Shown here in pieces: positions 45,150 to 53,454 of a stretch of 64,000 nucleotides of DNA. A model generated the notes under the pieces. That model was not told the DNA's origin. It searched no databases and was given only the letters and a program-made list of their open reading frames with translations. The stretch's first letter is position 1; every line of letters starts with the position of its first letter. The DNA comes from JAXMCI01 sp046349435 (lineage in GTDB: Bacteria > Pseudomonadota > Alphaproteobacteria > Dongiales > Dongiaceae). Position numbers and translations under genes: made by a program. The DNA lies in contig JAXMCI010000020.1 in NCBI GenBank assembly GCA_046349435.1, positions 62,001-126,000 on the forward strand, given 5' to 3'.

Positions 45150-46211
45150 CTACTCGTCCGGGACGACGCGCTGGTCCTCGAGCCGCCAGCCGACCATCAC
45201 CTGCTGCCCGACGCAGACGCTGGTGCGGTGCCGGAGGTCGGGATTGTGGACGATGATCTCCGGCCCCTTCTCCGGCTGCACGACATAGCGGATGTGGGTG
45301 CCGAGGAAGACCAGGTCCTGGACGGTGCCGGTGATGCGGACGTCGGCGACCAGCTCGTCGCGGCCGACCTGCATGGCCTCCGGCCGCACCACCGCGACCA
45401 CCGGGCCGTCGGGGCCGGTATCGGCGAACGCGTCGCCGGTCTCCAGCTGCACCCGGCCGCCGGCCCGGCGGCCGGGGAAGATGTTGGCGGCGCCGATGAA
45501 TGTGGCGACGAAGCGGGTGCGCGGCGCCGAGTAGATCTCCTCGGGCCCGCCCTCCTGCACCATGCGGCCCGATTCCATGACCGCGATGCGGTTGGCCAGC
45601 GCCAGCGCCTCGCCCTGGTCGTGGGTGACGAAGACGAAGGTGCCGCCGATCTGCTGGTGCAGCCGGCGCAGCTCCTCCTGCATCGCCTGGCGCAGCTTGA
45701 GGTCGAGCGCGGCGAGCGGCTCGTCGAGCAGCAGCACCGACGGCCGCATGATCAGCGCGCGGGCCAGCGCGACGCGCTGCTGCTGGCCGCCCGACAGCTC
45801 GTGCACGCCGCGCTCGGCCAGGGCCTCCAGCCGGCCGAGCGCCAGGATCGCCTTGACGCGCTCGTCGATCTCGCGCTGCGGGGTGCGCGCGATGCGCAGC
45901 CCGTAGGCGATGTTCTGGCGCACGTTCATGTGCGGGAACAGGCCGTAGCCCTGGAACACCATGTTGGTCGGCCGCCGCTCCGGCCCGAGGCGGGTGACGT
46001 CGGCGCCGCCGATCTCGATGCTGCCGGCGGACGGCGCGATGAAGCCGCCGATCATCCGCAGCAGCGTGGTCTTGCCGCAGCCGGACGGCCCGAGGATGGC
46101 GAGGAAGTCGCCGGCCTGGATGTCGAGGTCGAGGGGCCGCACCGCCTCGGTGGCGCCGAAGCGCTTGGAGAGCCCGCGCAGCCTGACCAGGGGATGTCCC
46201 GCCGCGCTCAT
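45150..46211 (-). CDS. ABC transporter ATPase, PotA type
   Basis: This 353-residue ATPase has Walker A LGPSGCGKTTLLRMIGG, the Q-loop in MVFQGYGLFPHM, the signature LSGGQQQRVALARAL, Walker B VLLLDEPLAALDLKLR and the switch His in VTHDQGEAL. The C-terminal ~110 residues form the TOBE regulatory domain (VVAVVRPEAMQVG) typical of polyamine and Fe importers. It lies on the strand opposite to its permeases, tail to tail with 2 bases between. ATG 46211 is used, since earlier in-frame codons read into low-complexity sequence. Confidence 0.93.
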   Translation of the reverse strand: MSAAGHPLVRLRGLSKRFGATEAVRPLDLDIQAGDFLAILGPSGCGKTTLLRMIGGFIAPSAGSIEIGGADVTRLGPERRPTNMVFQGYGLFPHMNVRQNIAYGLRIARTPQREIDERVKAILALGRLEALAERGVHELSGGQQQRVALARALIMRPSVLLLDEPLAALDLKLRQAMQEELRRLHQQIGGTFVFVTHDQGEALALANRIAVMESGRMVQEGGPEEIYSAPRTRFVATFIGAANIFPGRRAGGRVQLETGDAFADTGPDGPVVAVVRPEAMQVGRDELVADVRITGTVQDLVFLGTHIRYVVQPEKGPEIIVHNPDLRHRTSVCVGQQVMVGWRLEDQRVVPDE

Positions 46212-46287
46212 CGCTCCACCCGCCGCATCGCCAGCCCGCCCCTGCCCTGTTTGCCCGGCGCCATCTTTCCCGTCGCGGCGCGTCGAC

Positions 46288-47226
46288 TCAAGCAAAACCG
46301 GCGCCCCGGCGCGCGCTGCGCCGCAGCCGGGCCTCGCGGTGGGTGATGTAGAGGCCGCTGGCGATGATGATGGCGACCCCGAGCCAGAGCCGGCCGCCGG
46401 GCACCTCGCCCCAGAACAGCCAGCCGATGGCGCTCGCCCACACGATGCCGGTGTAGTCGAACGGCGCCACGAAGGCCGCGTCGGCATGACGGAAGGCGGT
46501 GGTCATGGCGATCTGCCCGAAGCCGCCCGACAGCCCGAGCGCCAGCAGCAGCAGCCAGCCGCGCAGGTCGGGCGTGGTCCAGTAGAAGGGCAGCGCCATC
46601 CCCGAGAGCACGATCGAGGTCACCAGGTAGTAGAAGACGATGGCGCTCGGCGTCTCGGTGCGGTTGAGCCGCCGCATGAAGATCATCACCAGGGAATAGA
46701 GCAGCGTCGCCAGCACGGCGACCAGCGTCGGCAGGTCGAGGCCCGCCACGCTCGGCCGCAGGATCACCAGCACGCCGCCGAACCCGGCCAGGATCGCCGC
46801 CACCCGGCGCGGCCCGACATGCTCGCCGAGCAGCCAGCGGGACAACGCGGCGACGCAGAGCGGCGCGGCGAAGCTGATCGCCGTGACGGTGGCCAGCGGC
46901 AGCCGCGGATAGACGTAGAAGTAGCAGCCGAGCGAGGCGAGGCCGACCAGCGAGCGCATGACGTGCGACATCGGCCGGCGCGCCCGCAGCTCGTCAAGCG
47001 AGGCGCCGCGCTGCCACAGGCCGAAGGCCAGCGGCAGCAGGGCGAAGAGATTGCGGAAGCAGATCAGCTGGATCGGCGAGTAGCCGGGCCCCAGCGCCTT
47101 GGCCGCGCCGTTCATGCTGGCGAACAGCAGGGTCGCGGCCAGCATGAGCAGGAGCGCGCGGCCGGGCGAGCCGTTGCGGTCGCCCGCGGCCCCGGCGGCG
47201 GGAGCGACGGCGGGAGCGGCGCTCAT
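46288..47226 (-). CDS. EamA/DMT-family transporter
   Basis: The 312-residue protein has ten predicted membrane helices in two EamA halves (first half from LLLMLAATLLFASMNGAAKAL; second from LLYSLVMIFMRRLNRTETP and FAAPFDYTGIVWA-type, here FVAPFDYTGIVWASAIGWL). Members are exporters or exchangers of amino acids, nucleosides or metabolites; this pattern is of the RhaT-like/EamA group with unknown ligand. A ~20-residue Ala/Pro/Gly-rich N-terminus precedes the first helix. It is divergent from the BrkB gene and in line with the ATPase gene 76 bases downstream. Confidence 0.88.
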   Translation of the reverse strand: MSAAPAVAPAAGAAGDRNGSPGRALLLMLAATLLFASMNGAAKALGPGYSPIQLICFRNLFALLPLAFGLWQRGASLDELRARRPMSHVMRSLVGLASLGCYFYVYPRLPLATVTAISFAAPLCVAALSRWLLGEHVGPRRVAAILAGFGGVLVILRPSVAGLDLPTLVAVLATLLYSLVMIFMRRLNRTETPSAIVFYYLVTSIVLSGMALPFYWTTPDLRGWLLLLALGLSGGFGQIAMTTAFRHADAAFVAPFDYTGIVWASAIGWLFWGEVPGGRLWLGVAIIIASGLYITHREARLRRSARRGAGFA

Positions 47227-47398
47227 CGGGGGGAGGTCATCGACCGGGGCGGCTCATCGCGGTCCGAGGGGCGGCAGGGGCCGCGATTCATCGCACCGAC
47301 CCCGGACCGGTGCAATGGCCGTGGAACAGCCATGGAATGTCAGGGGCGAACCGTTGCCGGGGCGGCCGTGTTGCTGCTGCGACGAGGAGGCCAGGGGC

Positions 47399-48556
47399 AT
47401 GCCCGAGGACAGAGTCCGCCCGTTCGAGCCGGTCCGCCGGATGGCTTGGCTGCTGGCCAGCCTCGGCTTCGTCTACTGGGCGGCGGGCGCCGCGCGCCGG
47501 CCGGCGCGCGACGCCGAGGACCCGCCGGAGGCAGCCGGCGGCCAGGCGCAGCCGCCCCGCGTCGGGCGGGCCCGCCGTACCGGCCGCACCGATCCGGCCA
47601 CCGTCAACCAGAGCGGCCGCGGCCGCCAGGCCGAGACGCCGGGCGAGATCCCCGCCCGCGGCTGGAAGGACATCCTGCTGCGCGTCTGGGACCGGCTCTC
47701 CCGCGACAACATCTCGATCATCGCCGCGGGCGTGGCGTTCTACGCGCTGACCTCGATCCCGCCCGGCCTGGCGGCCTTCATCTCCATCTACGGGCTGGTC
47801 TTCGATCCCGGCACGGTGCAGAGCCAGGTCGATTCGCTGAGCGTCGTGCTGCCGCACGAGGCGGTCGGCATCATCTCCGACCAGCTGAAGGCGATCGTCG
47901 CCAAGCCACCCACCAAGCTCGGCTTCAGCCTGCTGGTCAGCCTCGGGCTGGCGCTGTGGAGCACACGGGCGGGCATGGCCACCATGATGACCGCGCTCAA
48001 CGTCGCCTACGAGGAGGAGGAGAAGCGCAGCTTCGTCCGGTTCCTGCTGGTCAGCCTCGCGCTCACCCTGTGCGCCATCCTGTTCGGCGTCGTGACGCTG
48101 GCGCTGGTGGCCGTGCTGCCGGCGGTCATCGACCTGCTGCCGCTCGGCGAGGCCGGCAGGACGATCTCCTCGATCGTCCGCTGGCCGGTGCTGGTGGTGA
48201 TCGTGATGATCGGGCTGGCGGCGCTCTACCGCTTCGCGCCGTCACGCGACCAGCCGCGCTGGCGCTGGGTGAGCTGGGGCGCGGTGATCGCGACGGTGCT
48301 GTGGATCGCCGCCTCGGCGCTGTTCTCGCTCTATGTCGGCAGCTTCGGGTCCTACGACAGGACCTACGGCTCGCTCGGCGCCATCGTCGTGCTGCTGATG
48401 TGGCTCTATCTCTCCGCCTACATCGTCCTGGCGGGCGCCGAGCTCAATGCCGAGATGGAGCACCAGACGGCCCGCGACACCACGGCGGGTCCCGCCCGGC
48501 CGATGGGCCTGCGCGGGGCCGAGGTCGCCGATACGGTCGGGGTGGCGAAGTCCTAG
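47399..48556 (+). CDS. YihY/BrkB-family inner membrane protein with long N-terminal extension
   Basis: From ATG 47399, with a perfect AGGAGG 8 bases upstream, the 385-residue protein shows the YihY core: ILLRVWDRLSRDNISIIAAGVAFYAL, FISIYGLVFDP, TRAGMATMMTALNVAYEEEE and YGSLGAIVVLLMWLYLSAYIVLAGAELNAE, with about six membrane helices. These proteins were once mislabelled RNase BN; the true role is unknown. Before the core there are about 85 extra residues: one possible hydrophobic helix (AWLLASLGFVYWAAGAA) and an Arg/Pro/Gly-rich linker. The stop overlaps the end of the convergent small gene by four bases. Confidence 0.9.
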   Translation: MPEDRVRPFEPVRRMAWLLASLGFVYWAAGAARRPARDAEDPPEAAGGQAQPPRVGRARRTGRTDPATVNQSGRGRQAETPGEIPARGWKDILLRVWDRLSRDNISIIAAGVAFYALTSIPPGLAAFISIYGLVFDPGTVQSQVDSLSVVLPHEAVGIISDQLKAIVAKPPTKLGFSLLVSLGLALWSTRAGMATMMTALNVAYEEEEKRSFVRFLLVSLALTLCAILFGVVTLALVAVLPAVIDLLPLGEAGRTISSIVRWPVLVVIVMIGLAALYRFAPSRDQPRWRWVSWGAVIATVLWIAASALFSLYVGSFGSYDRTYGSLGAIVVLLMWLYLSAYIVLAGAELNAEMEHQTARDTTAGPARPMGLRGAEVADTVGVAKS

Positions 48557-48864
48557 AACTCGCCGCCCAGCCGCTGCGGCATGATGATGCGGCGGGTCGG
48601 CTTGCGCTCGACCACGACGGTGCGCTCGGTGCCGGTGCGCCGCGACATCACGGTGCGGGCGATGGTGCGCTGCGGACGGCTGCGCTCCATGACGCAGCGG
48701 CTCGCCTCCTCCTGCGACACGCCCATCAGCATGGCGACGATCTCGATCTGCTCGCTGAGCACCTCGCTCATGCCCTGCGCCGCGAACACCGCCTCGTCGA
48801 TCGTCGGCGGCTCGTAGCGGGTCCGGTAGTTCTGCTTGGCGATCGACTTCTTCTTCGGCTTCAT
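48553..48864 (-). CDS. Basic small hypothetical protein (103 aa)
   Basis: This strongly basic protein starts MKPKKKSIAKQNYRTRYEPP, has a predicted helical middle (DEAVFAAQGMSEVLSEQIEI, VAMLMGVSQEEASRCVMER) and an Arg/Thr-rich C-terminus (RTIARTVMSRRTGTERTVVV). The charge suggests a nucleic-acid or membrane-surface interaction, but no family is recognised. The ATG at 48864 is preferred, with AGGAG about 11 bases upstream; a longer frame reaches 48927. It is convergent with the BrkB-family gene, overlapping by four bases. Confidence 0.65.
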   Translation of the reverse strand: MKPKKKSIAKQNYRTRYEPPTIDEAVFAAQGMSEVLSEQIEIVAMLMGVSQEEASRCVMERSRPQRTIARTVMSRRTGTERTVVVERKPTRRIIMPQRLGGEF

Positions 48865-48961
48865 CACGGCTCGATCTCCTGCCTGAGTCGCCAGGCTACC
48901 GGTGGCGTAGCCGTTTGTGCAGTGCAAAAAAGAGGGCCCAGGACTGCACGCGGAGCAGCGC

Positions 48962-49345
48962 TCAATGCCCGCCGGTCAACCAGCTGCCGACGAACGCGCC
49001 GAGGCTGGTGGTGACCGCGGTGGCGACCAGCGAAAGGCTGTACTCCACCCCCGTCGCCGTCAAGCCCGCCGCCCCGGCATCGGCCCAGCCGGCGGTCAGC
49101 ACCGGCGTCATCAGGCCGCCGGACAGGAAGTTGCCGAGCAGCGCCCCGGCGACGGCGCCGATCGCGACGCCGGCGACCTGCAGATGGCTGACGTCGCCGT
49201 GCAGGTCGCGCGGCACCGGCAGGTCGTTGCCCTGGACGGTGGCCGGCTCGGCCGTTCCGGCCGCCAGCGCGGCCATCGGCGTCAGCAGCACCGCGCAGAT
49301 CAGCATCAGAGCCCGCGCCATACCTCGCAACGCCTCACCACCCAT
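48962..49345 (-). CDS. Small secreted/membrane protein with glycine-zipper-like segment
   Basis: This protein of about 127 residues starts with a signal peptide (MARALMLICAVLLTPMAALA, after a short leader). A region carrying charged residues follows (EPATVQGNDLPVPRDLHGD), then two small-residue-rich hydrophobic helices: VAGVAIGAVAGALLGNFLSG and SLVATAVTTSLGAFVGSWLT. Spaced glycines in these helices resemble glycine-zipper proteins that pack in membranes. No family is recognised. ATG 49345 has GGGGAAGG upstream; ATG 49321 is the alternative. Confidence 0.65.
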   Translation of the reverse strand: MGGEALRGMARALMLICAVLLTPMAALAAGTAEPATVQGNDLPVPRDLHGDVSHLQVAGVAIGAVAGALLGNFLSGGLMTPVLTAGWADAGAAGLTATGVEYSLSLVATAVTTSLGAFVGSWLTGGH

Positions 49346-49524
49346 GGCCTTCCCCCGCTTGCCGCACCCGCCGTCCCCAGTGACGGCGCGGGAACCGTGT
49401 CCCACCCCCAGTCTGCCACATCTGCCGGCTGCATGCATCGACGATCATGGCGGACCGGCCTTGTGCGCCGGCGGGCCGGGCTGCTAGTGGGGACGGGATT
49501 CTCAGCCAGCCGCGAGCCCGCACG

Positions 49525-50460
49525 ATGCGTGTTGTCCTGGTCAGCGACTACGAGCCCGACCCCGAGGCGCTGCGGGCGGCGCTGGCGCGCCGCGGACCGG
49601 TCGCGCTGACGGTCTGGCCGGCCTGCGGCGATCCGGCCGAGGTCGAGGTCATCCTGCTCGACAGCCCGGCCGCGCTGCGCGGCGGCTACGGCGCGTTCCC
49701 GCGGCTGCGCTGGGTCGGCTATCTCGGCCACGGCGCTGGCGACGTGCTCCGCGATCCGTCGCTGCCCGAATCGGTGGCGGTGACCCGGCTCAAGGACCCG
49801 TTCATCGCCCGCGGGCTCGGCGCCTATGTCGTGCATGCGGTGCTCGCCCGGCACCTCCGCGTCGAGGACTATGCCGATCTGCAGCGCCAGGCCGCCTGGC
49901 GACGCGTCGAGGTGCCGCCGACCTCGGAACGGACGGTAGGCGTGCTCGGGCTGGGATATATCGGCCGGCATGCCGCCCACCTGCTGCGCGACCTCGGATT
50001 CCGCGTGCTCGGCTGGAGCGACAGCGCCAAGACCATCGAGGGCGTCGCCTGCTCGCACGGCCGCCCGGCGCTGGCGCCGCTGCTGGCGCGCTGCGACCAT
50101 GTCGTCGCGGTGCTGCCGGAGACCGACCGCACCGTCGCGCTCTTCGACGCCGCCGCGTTCGCCGCGATGAAGCCGGGCGCCCACCTGGTCAATGTCGGGC
50201 GCGGCAGCCTGGTCGTCGAGGCGGACCTGGTGGCGGCGCTCGACTCCGGACGGCTCTCGGCTGCCAGCCTCGACGTCTTCGCCACCGAGCCGCTGCCCGC
50301 CGACAGCCCGCTGTGGCGGCATCCGCGGGTGACCGTCACGCCGCACACCGGCGGCGGCAGCAACGGCTCGGCCCATATCGAGGAAGTGGCGGAGAATTAC
50401 GGCCGGCTGCTCGCCGGCCGGCCGCTGCTCAATCTCGCCGACCGCGCGAAGGGCTACTGA
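49525..50460 (+). CDS. D-isomer 2-hydroxyacid dehydrogenase (GhrA-like)
   Basis: This 311-residue protein has the NAD-binding motif TVGVLGLGYIGRHAAHLLRD, followed by the catalytic Arg in VNVGRGSLVVEADLVAAL, Glu in DVFATEPLPADSPLW and His in VTPHTGGGSNG. The compact length and the SERTVGVLGLG opening match glyoxylate/hydroxypyruvate reductase A-type enzymes. It reduces a 2-ketoacid such as glyoxylate or hydroxypyruvate with NAD(P)H. It is convergent with the FUSC gene, and no close partner gene defines its substrate. Confidence 0.9.
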   Translation: MRVVLVSDYEPDPEALRAALARRGPVALTVWPACGDPAEVEVILLDSPAALRGGYGAFPRLRWVGYLGHGAGDVLRDPSLPESVAVTRLKDPFIARGLGAYVVHAVLARHLRVEDYADLQRQAAWRRVEVPPTSERTVGVLGLGYIGRHAAHLLRDLGFRVLGWSDSAKTIEGVACSHGRPALAPLLARCDHVVAVLPETDRTVALFDAAAFAAMKPGAHLVNVGRGSLVVEADLVAALDSGRLSAASLDVFATEPLPADSPLWRHPRVTVTPHTGGGSNGSAHIEEVAENYGRLLAGRPLLNLADRAKGY

Positions 50461-50468
50461 GCCGGCGG

Positions 50469-51452
50469 CTACTGAGCGGGCGGCAGGTGGCCGGCCTGCT
50501 CGCCGATCCGCTCCACCAGGTCGTCGAGGTCGTGCCGGATGGCGCCGACCCCGAAGGCGAGCGGCGAGTCGGGCTTGGCCATCTCGACCGCGGCGGCGGC
50601 GGCGGCCAGGGCCCGGCCGGCCGGGGCCGGCCGGCCGACGCGTAGCGCCGCCGCGCAGTCGGCGACGAAGGCCGCCAGCGCCCGGCCGGCCGTTTCCTCG
50701 ACCTCGGGCGCGGCGCGGCCGGCCGCCCGGCCGATGAAGGCGACGCCGTTGCGCAGCCGGTAGAGGGTGCGGATCAGCGGCTCGACCTCCGGATGGTCGC
50801 CGCGCCGCAGCACGCGCTCCGGCCGGGTCTCCGCCGCGGCGATCTCCGCCGCGGCGATCGCCTTGCGCATGTGCCGGCGCATCTCCTCCAGCGCCTGGTC
50901 GCCGGGCCGGGTCACCAGATAGCCCTCGATCAGCGCGCCCATCGCCTCGAGCGCGTCCGCCACCCGGTCGAGCAGCAGGTGCTCGGCCCGGCTCGGCAGG
51001 ACGAACAGGGCCGCGGCCATGCCGACCAGGCTGCCGACGCCGATCTCGACCACCCGGAGCGACGCCGTGTCGAGCGGCCAGCCCGTGCCGCCGGCGCTCA
51101 GCATGACGATGGCGGCGGAGATCGGCGCGGCGCGGAAGGTCGGGCTGATCGCCGCCGCCAGGCCGGTCGGCAGCAGCGCGAGCCCGAGCAGGACGACCAC
51201 GGGCAGCTCCGGAACGGCGCCGTGCAGCATCACCCCGCCGGCGCCCACCGCGGCGCCGATGACGGTGCCGATCACCCGGTCGACGCCCGCCTTCAGCGTG
51301 CCGCCGACGCTGCCCTGCATGATCAGCAGGGCCGAGACGACCGCCCAGAAGCCCTGCGGCGCGCCGATCAGCAGCGAGGCGCCGTAGGCGGCGACCCCGG
51401 CCGCGACCATGCGCAGCCCGAGGCGTAGCCGGACGGGATCGGGCAGCCGCAT
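50469..51452 (-). CDS. FUSC-family membrane protein
   Basis: The 327-residue protein has an N-terminal block of about six membrane helices (AAYGASLLIGAPQGFWAVVSAL, TVIGAAVGAGGVMLHGAV, VVLLGLALLPTGLAAAI) with the FUSC signature LLIMQGSVGGTLKAGVDRVIGT, and a soluble helical C-terminal half. It is about half the length of AaeB-type exporters, so it could be one half of a pump or a dimeric version. Substrates of the family are aromatic acids such as fusaric acid, here only inferred. It starts one base after the LABNT stop and thus ends the glycosyltransferase operon. Confidence 0.82.
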   Translation of the reverse strand: MRLPDPVRLRLGLRMVAAGVAAYGASLLIGAPQGFWAVVSALLIMQGSVGGTLKAGVDRVIGTVIGAAVGAGGVMLHGAVPELPVVVLLGLALLPTGLAAAISPTFRAAPISAAIVMLSAGGTGWPLDTASLRVVEIGVGSLVGMAAALFVLPSRAEHLLLDRVADALEAMGALIEGYLVTRPGDQALEEMRRHMRKAIAAAEIAAAETRPERVLRRGDHPEVEPLIRTLYRLRNGVAFIGRAAGRAAPEVEETAGRALAAFVADCAAALRVGRPAPAGRALAAAAAAVEMAKPDSPLAFGVGAIRHDLDDLVERIGEQAGHLPPAQ

Positions 51453-51453
51453 C

Positions 51454-51780
51454 TCAGTCGCGCACGGCCTCGCCGGCGCCGGCCGGGGCGGTGCGGCGCC
51501 GCTCGCCGCGGATCAGGGCGAGGTTGCGGAGGTAGACGACCAGGCCGAGCGCCTGGCCGGTGATGAACACCGGATCCCGCCGGTGGATGGCATAGGCCAG
51601 CAGCACGGTGCCGCCGGCCAGGCTGAAGTACCAGAAGGCGATCGGAATGTAGCTGCGCCGGCGGCGCTCGCTCTGCACCCATTGCCAGAGGAAGCGCATC
51701 ATGAACAGGAACTGGCCGAGGAACCCGACGGCGATCCACAGCCGGTCCAGCTGGCTCAGGCCCTGGAGATAGGCGTTCAC
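51454..51780 (-). CDS. Lipid A biosynthesis N-terminal domain (LABNT) membrane protein
   Basis: From a GTG at 51780, this 108-residue protein has three membrane helices with the family hallmarks: LDRLWIAVGFLGQFLFMMRF, FLWQWVQSERRRRSYIPIAF, WYFSLAGGTVLLAYAIHRRD and FITGQALGLVVYLRNLALI. Stand-alone LABNT proteins occur next to ArnT- and GT2-like genes in many alphaproteobacteria and are related to SWEET/PQ-loop proteins; a lipid-linked sugar function is inferred. Here it lies in the operon GT2, ArnT-like, LABNT, FUSC. Confidence 0.85.
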   Translation of the reverse strand: MNAYLQGLSQLDRLWIAVGFLGQFLFMMRFLWQWVQSERRRRSYIPIAFWYFSLAGGTVLLAYAIHRRDPVFITGQALGLVVYLRNLALIRGERRRTAPAGAGEAVRD

Positions 51781-51784
51781 GGCG

Positions 51785-53452
51785 TCACGGGTCCTCGTCC
51801 GGCCGGTCAGCGCGCCTGCGGTCCGGCATAGAGCGTGAGCGACAGGCGGCGCCCCTTGGAATAGTTGATCCCGTCGATCCGGTCGAGCGCGCGCGGCGCG
51901 ATGCCGAGCGCGGCGAGCCGCGCCAGGAACTCCGGCTGCTCGTCGGCCCCCACCAGGGCGAGCGCGCAGCGCGGGTCGGCGGCGAGGTGGGCGGCGGCCT
52001 CCCCGGTATCGACGAGCCGGGTTCCGGTGCCAACCAGGAACACCAGGCTCGGCTCCCCGAAGGGAACGCTGGCGAGCCGCGAATCCGGGCAGGGCCGGTC
52101 GCGCGCGACCGCGGCGGCGATGCGCGGGCTGAGCCAGAGCGGCTCCAGCGCGGCAGGCCGCGGCTGGCGGCTGCGGCATAGATCACCCAGGCGGCGGCCA
52201 GCGCGGCGGCGAGCGCGAGCCCGCCGCGATCCCGCCGCAGCAGCAGCGGCGCGGCGGCGACCAGCGGCGCGGCGACCGCCAGCGAGAGCGCCAGCCAGGG
52301 ATCGATGCCGCCACCGAGATAGAGGCGCGCGGCCAGCGGCAGGGCGGCGAGCGCCAGCCCGATCGCCGTCCAGATCCCCGCCGCCGTCCAGTAGGCCCAG
52401 GGACGCCAGAGCCGGGGCCAGCCGCCGAGCAGCCCGCCGGCCGCCAGGCAGGCGATCGCCGGGTAGGTCGGCAGCACGTAGTGCGGCAGCTTGGTGGCGA
52501 CCAGCTCGAAGACCAGCCAGGTCGGCAGGATCCAGGCGAGGCAGAAGCGCACCGCGGGCGACCGCCGCTCGCGCCAGGCGAAGGGCACCGCCAGCACCGC
52601 GAGCAGCGATCCCGGCCAGAAGGTGACCGGGAACAGCATCAGGTAGTAGCCGGGCGGCGCGCCGTGCGACTGCTGTCCCTCGGCCATCTTGGCCAGCATG
52701 TTCCTGCCGAGCGCCTCGGCGAAGAACTGGCCGTGGCTGATCAGCTCGATGGCGATCACCCAGGGCAGCAGGACGAGCAGCATCAGCGGCACGCCCCAGG
52801 CCGGACGCAGCAGGGCGAGCCAGCGCCAGCGCCGCTCGCTGAGGCCGAGCAGCAGGACGGTGCCGCCGCTGACCAGCAGGACGATCGGACCCTTGATCAT
52901 CGCCGCCGCGCCGAGCGCGCCCCAGAAGAGCGCGGCCCACCAGCGGCCCGGCGGTCGTTGCGCGTCGCGCCCGAGATAGATCGTCGCCAGCGCCAGCTGC
53001 GCCAGCAGCACCGTGGCCAGCAGCATGGCGTCGGTCTTGGCGAGGCGCGCCTCGGTGCCCAGGAGCAGGCTGGCGGCGAGCAGCGCCGCCGCGACCCGCC
53101 CGGCGGCGGCGCCGAGGAGCCGTTCGCCGATTGCCAGGGTCAGCAGCACGGCGGCGATCGCGCCGAGCAGGGAGGGCAGCCGGAAGCTCCAGATCGCACG
53201 CGCCCCGGCCTCGCCGGTGAGCGACACGGCCGCCGCCTGCAGCCAGTAGATCCCGGCCGGATAGCGCCAGCGCGGCTCGTCCTGGAAGCGGATGTCGAGC
53301 CAGTTGCCGCTCTCCAGCATCTGCGCCGTCGCCTGGGCGTAGCGCGACTCGTCGCGGTCGAACGGCGGCAGGCTCCCCTGGCCCGGCAGGAACAGCGCCA
53401 GGGCGAGCAGCAGCAGGGCCAGGGTGGGAGCCAGGCGCGCCGGGACGCGCAA
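51785..53452 (-). CDS. ArnT-like lipid-linked sugar transferase (GT-C fold), apparent frameshift near 52150
   Basis: The start is TTG 53452, with GAGGA 6 bases upstream. The family's periplasmic motif FDRDESRYAQATAQMLESGN is followed by WRYPAGIYWLQAAAV and about eleven membrane helices; GT-C enzymes of this type move a sugar from a polyprenyl phosphate onto lipid A or another acceptor. At about 52150 the family-like reading jumps to the frame ending at the TGA at 51807 (LWLSPRIAAAV, GEPSLVFLVGTG, DGINYSKGRRLSLTLY), a tail typical of ArnT-like proteins. Read literally the gene continues out of frame to 51785 with a Ser/Arg/Pro-rich nonsense tail. One missing G near 52150 would restore a protein of about 547 residues. 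Confidence 0.8.
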   Translation of the reverse strand: MRVPARLAPTLALLLLALALFLPGQGSLPPFDRDESRYAQATAQMLESGNWLDIRFQDEPRWRYPAGIYWLQAAAVSLTGEAGARAIWSFRLPSLLGAIAAVLLTLAIGERLLGAAAGRVAAALLAASLLLGTEARLAKTDAMLLATVLLAQLALATIYLGRDAQRPPGRWWAALFWGALGAAAMIKGPIVLLVSGGTVLLLGLSERRWRWLALLRPAWGVPLMLLVLLPWVIAIELISHGQFFAEALGRNMLAKMAEGQQSHGAPPGYYLMLFPVTFWPGSLLAVLAVPFAWRERRSPAVRFCLAWILPTWLVFELVATKLPHYVLPTYPAIACLAAGGLLGGWPRLWRPWAYWTAAGIWTAIGLALAALPLAARLYLGGGIDPWLALSLAVAAPLVAAAPLLLRRDRGGLALAAALAAAWVIYAAAASRGLPRWSRSGSARASPPRSRATGPARIRGSPAFPSGSRAWCSWLAPEPGSSIPGRPPPTSPPTRAARSPWWGPTSSRSSWRGSPRSASRRARSTGSTGSTIPRGAACRSRSMPDRRRADRPDEDP

Positions 53453-53454
53453 CG

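Noticed and set aside
47399..48556. Ribonuclease BN label for the YihY/BrkB-family gene
   Set aside because: Historical misannotation; the protein is an integral membrane protein without nuclease motifs.
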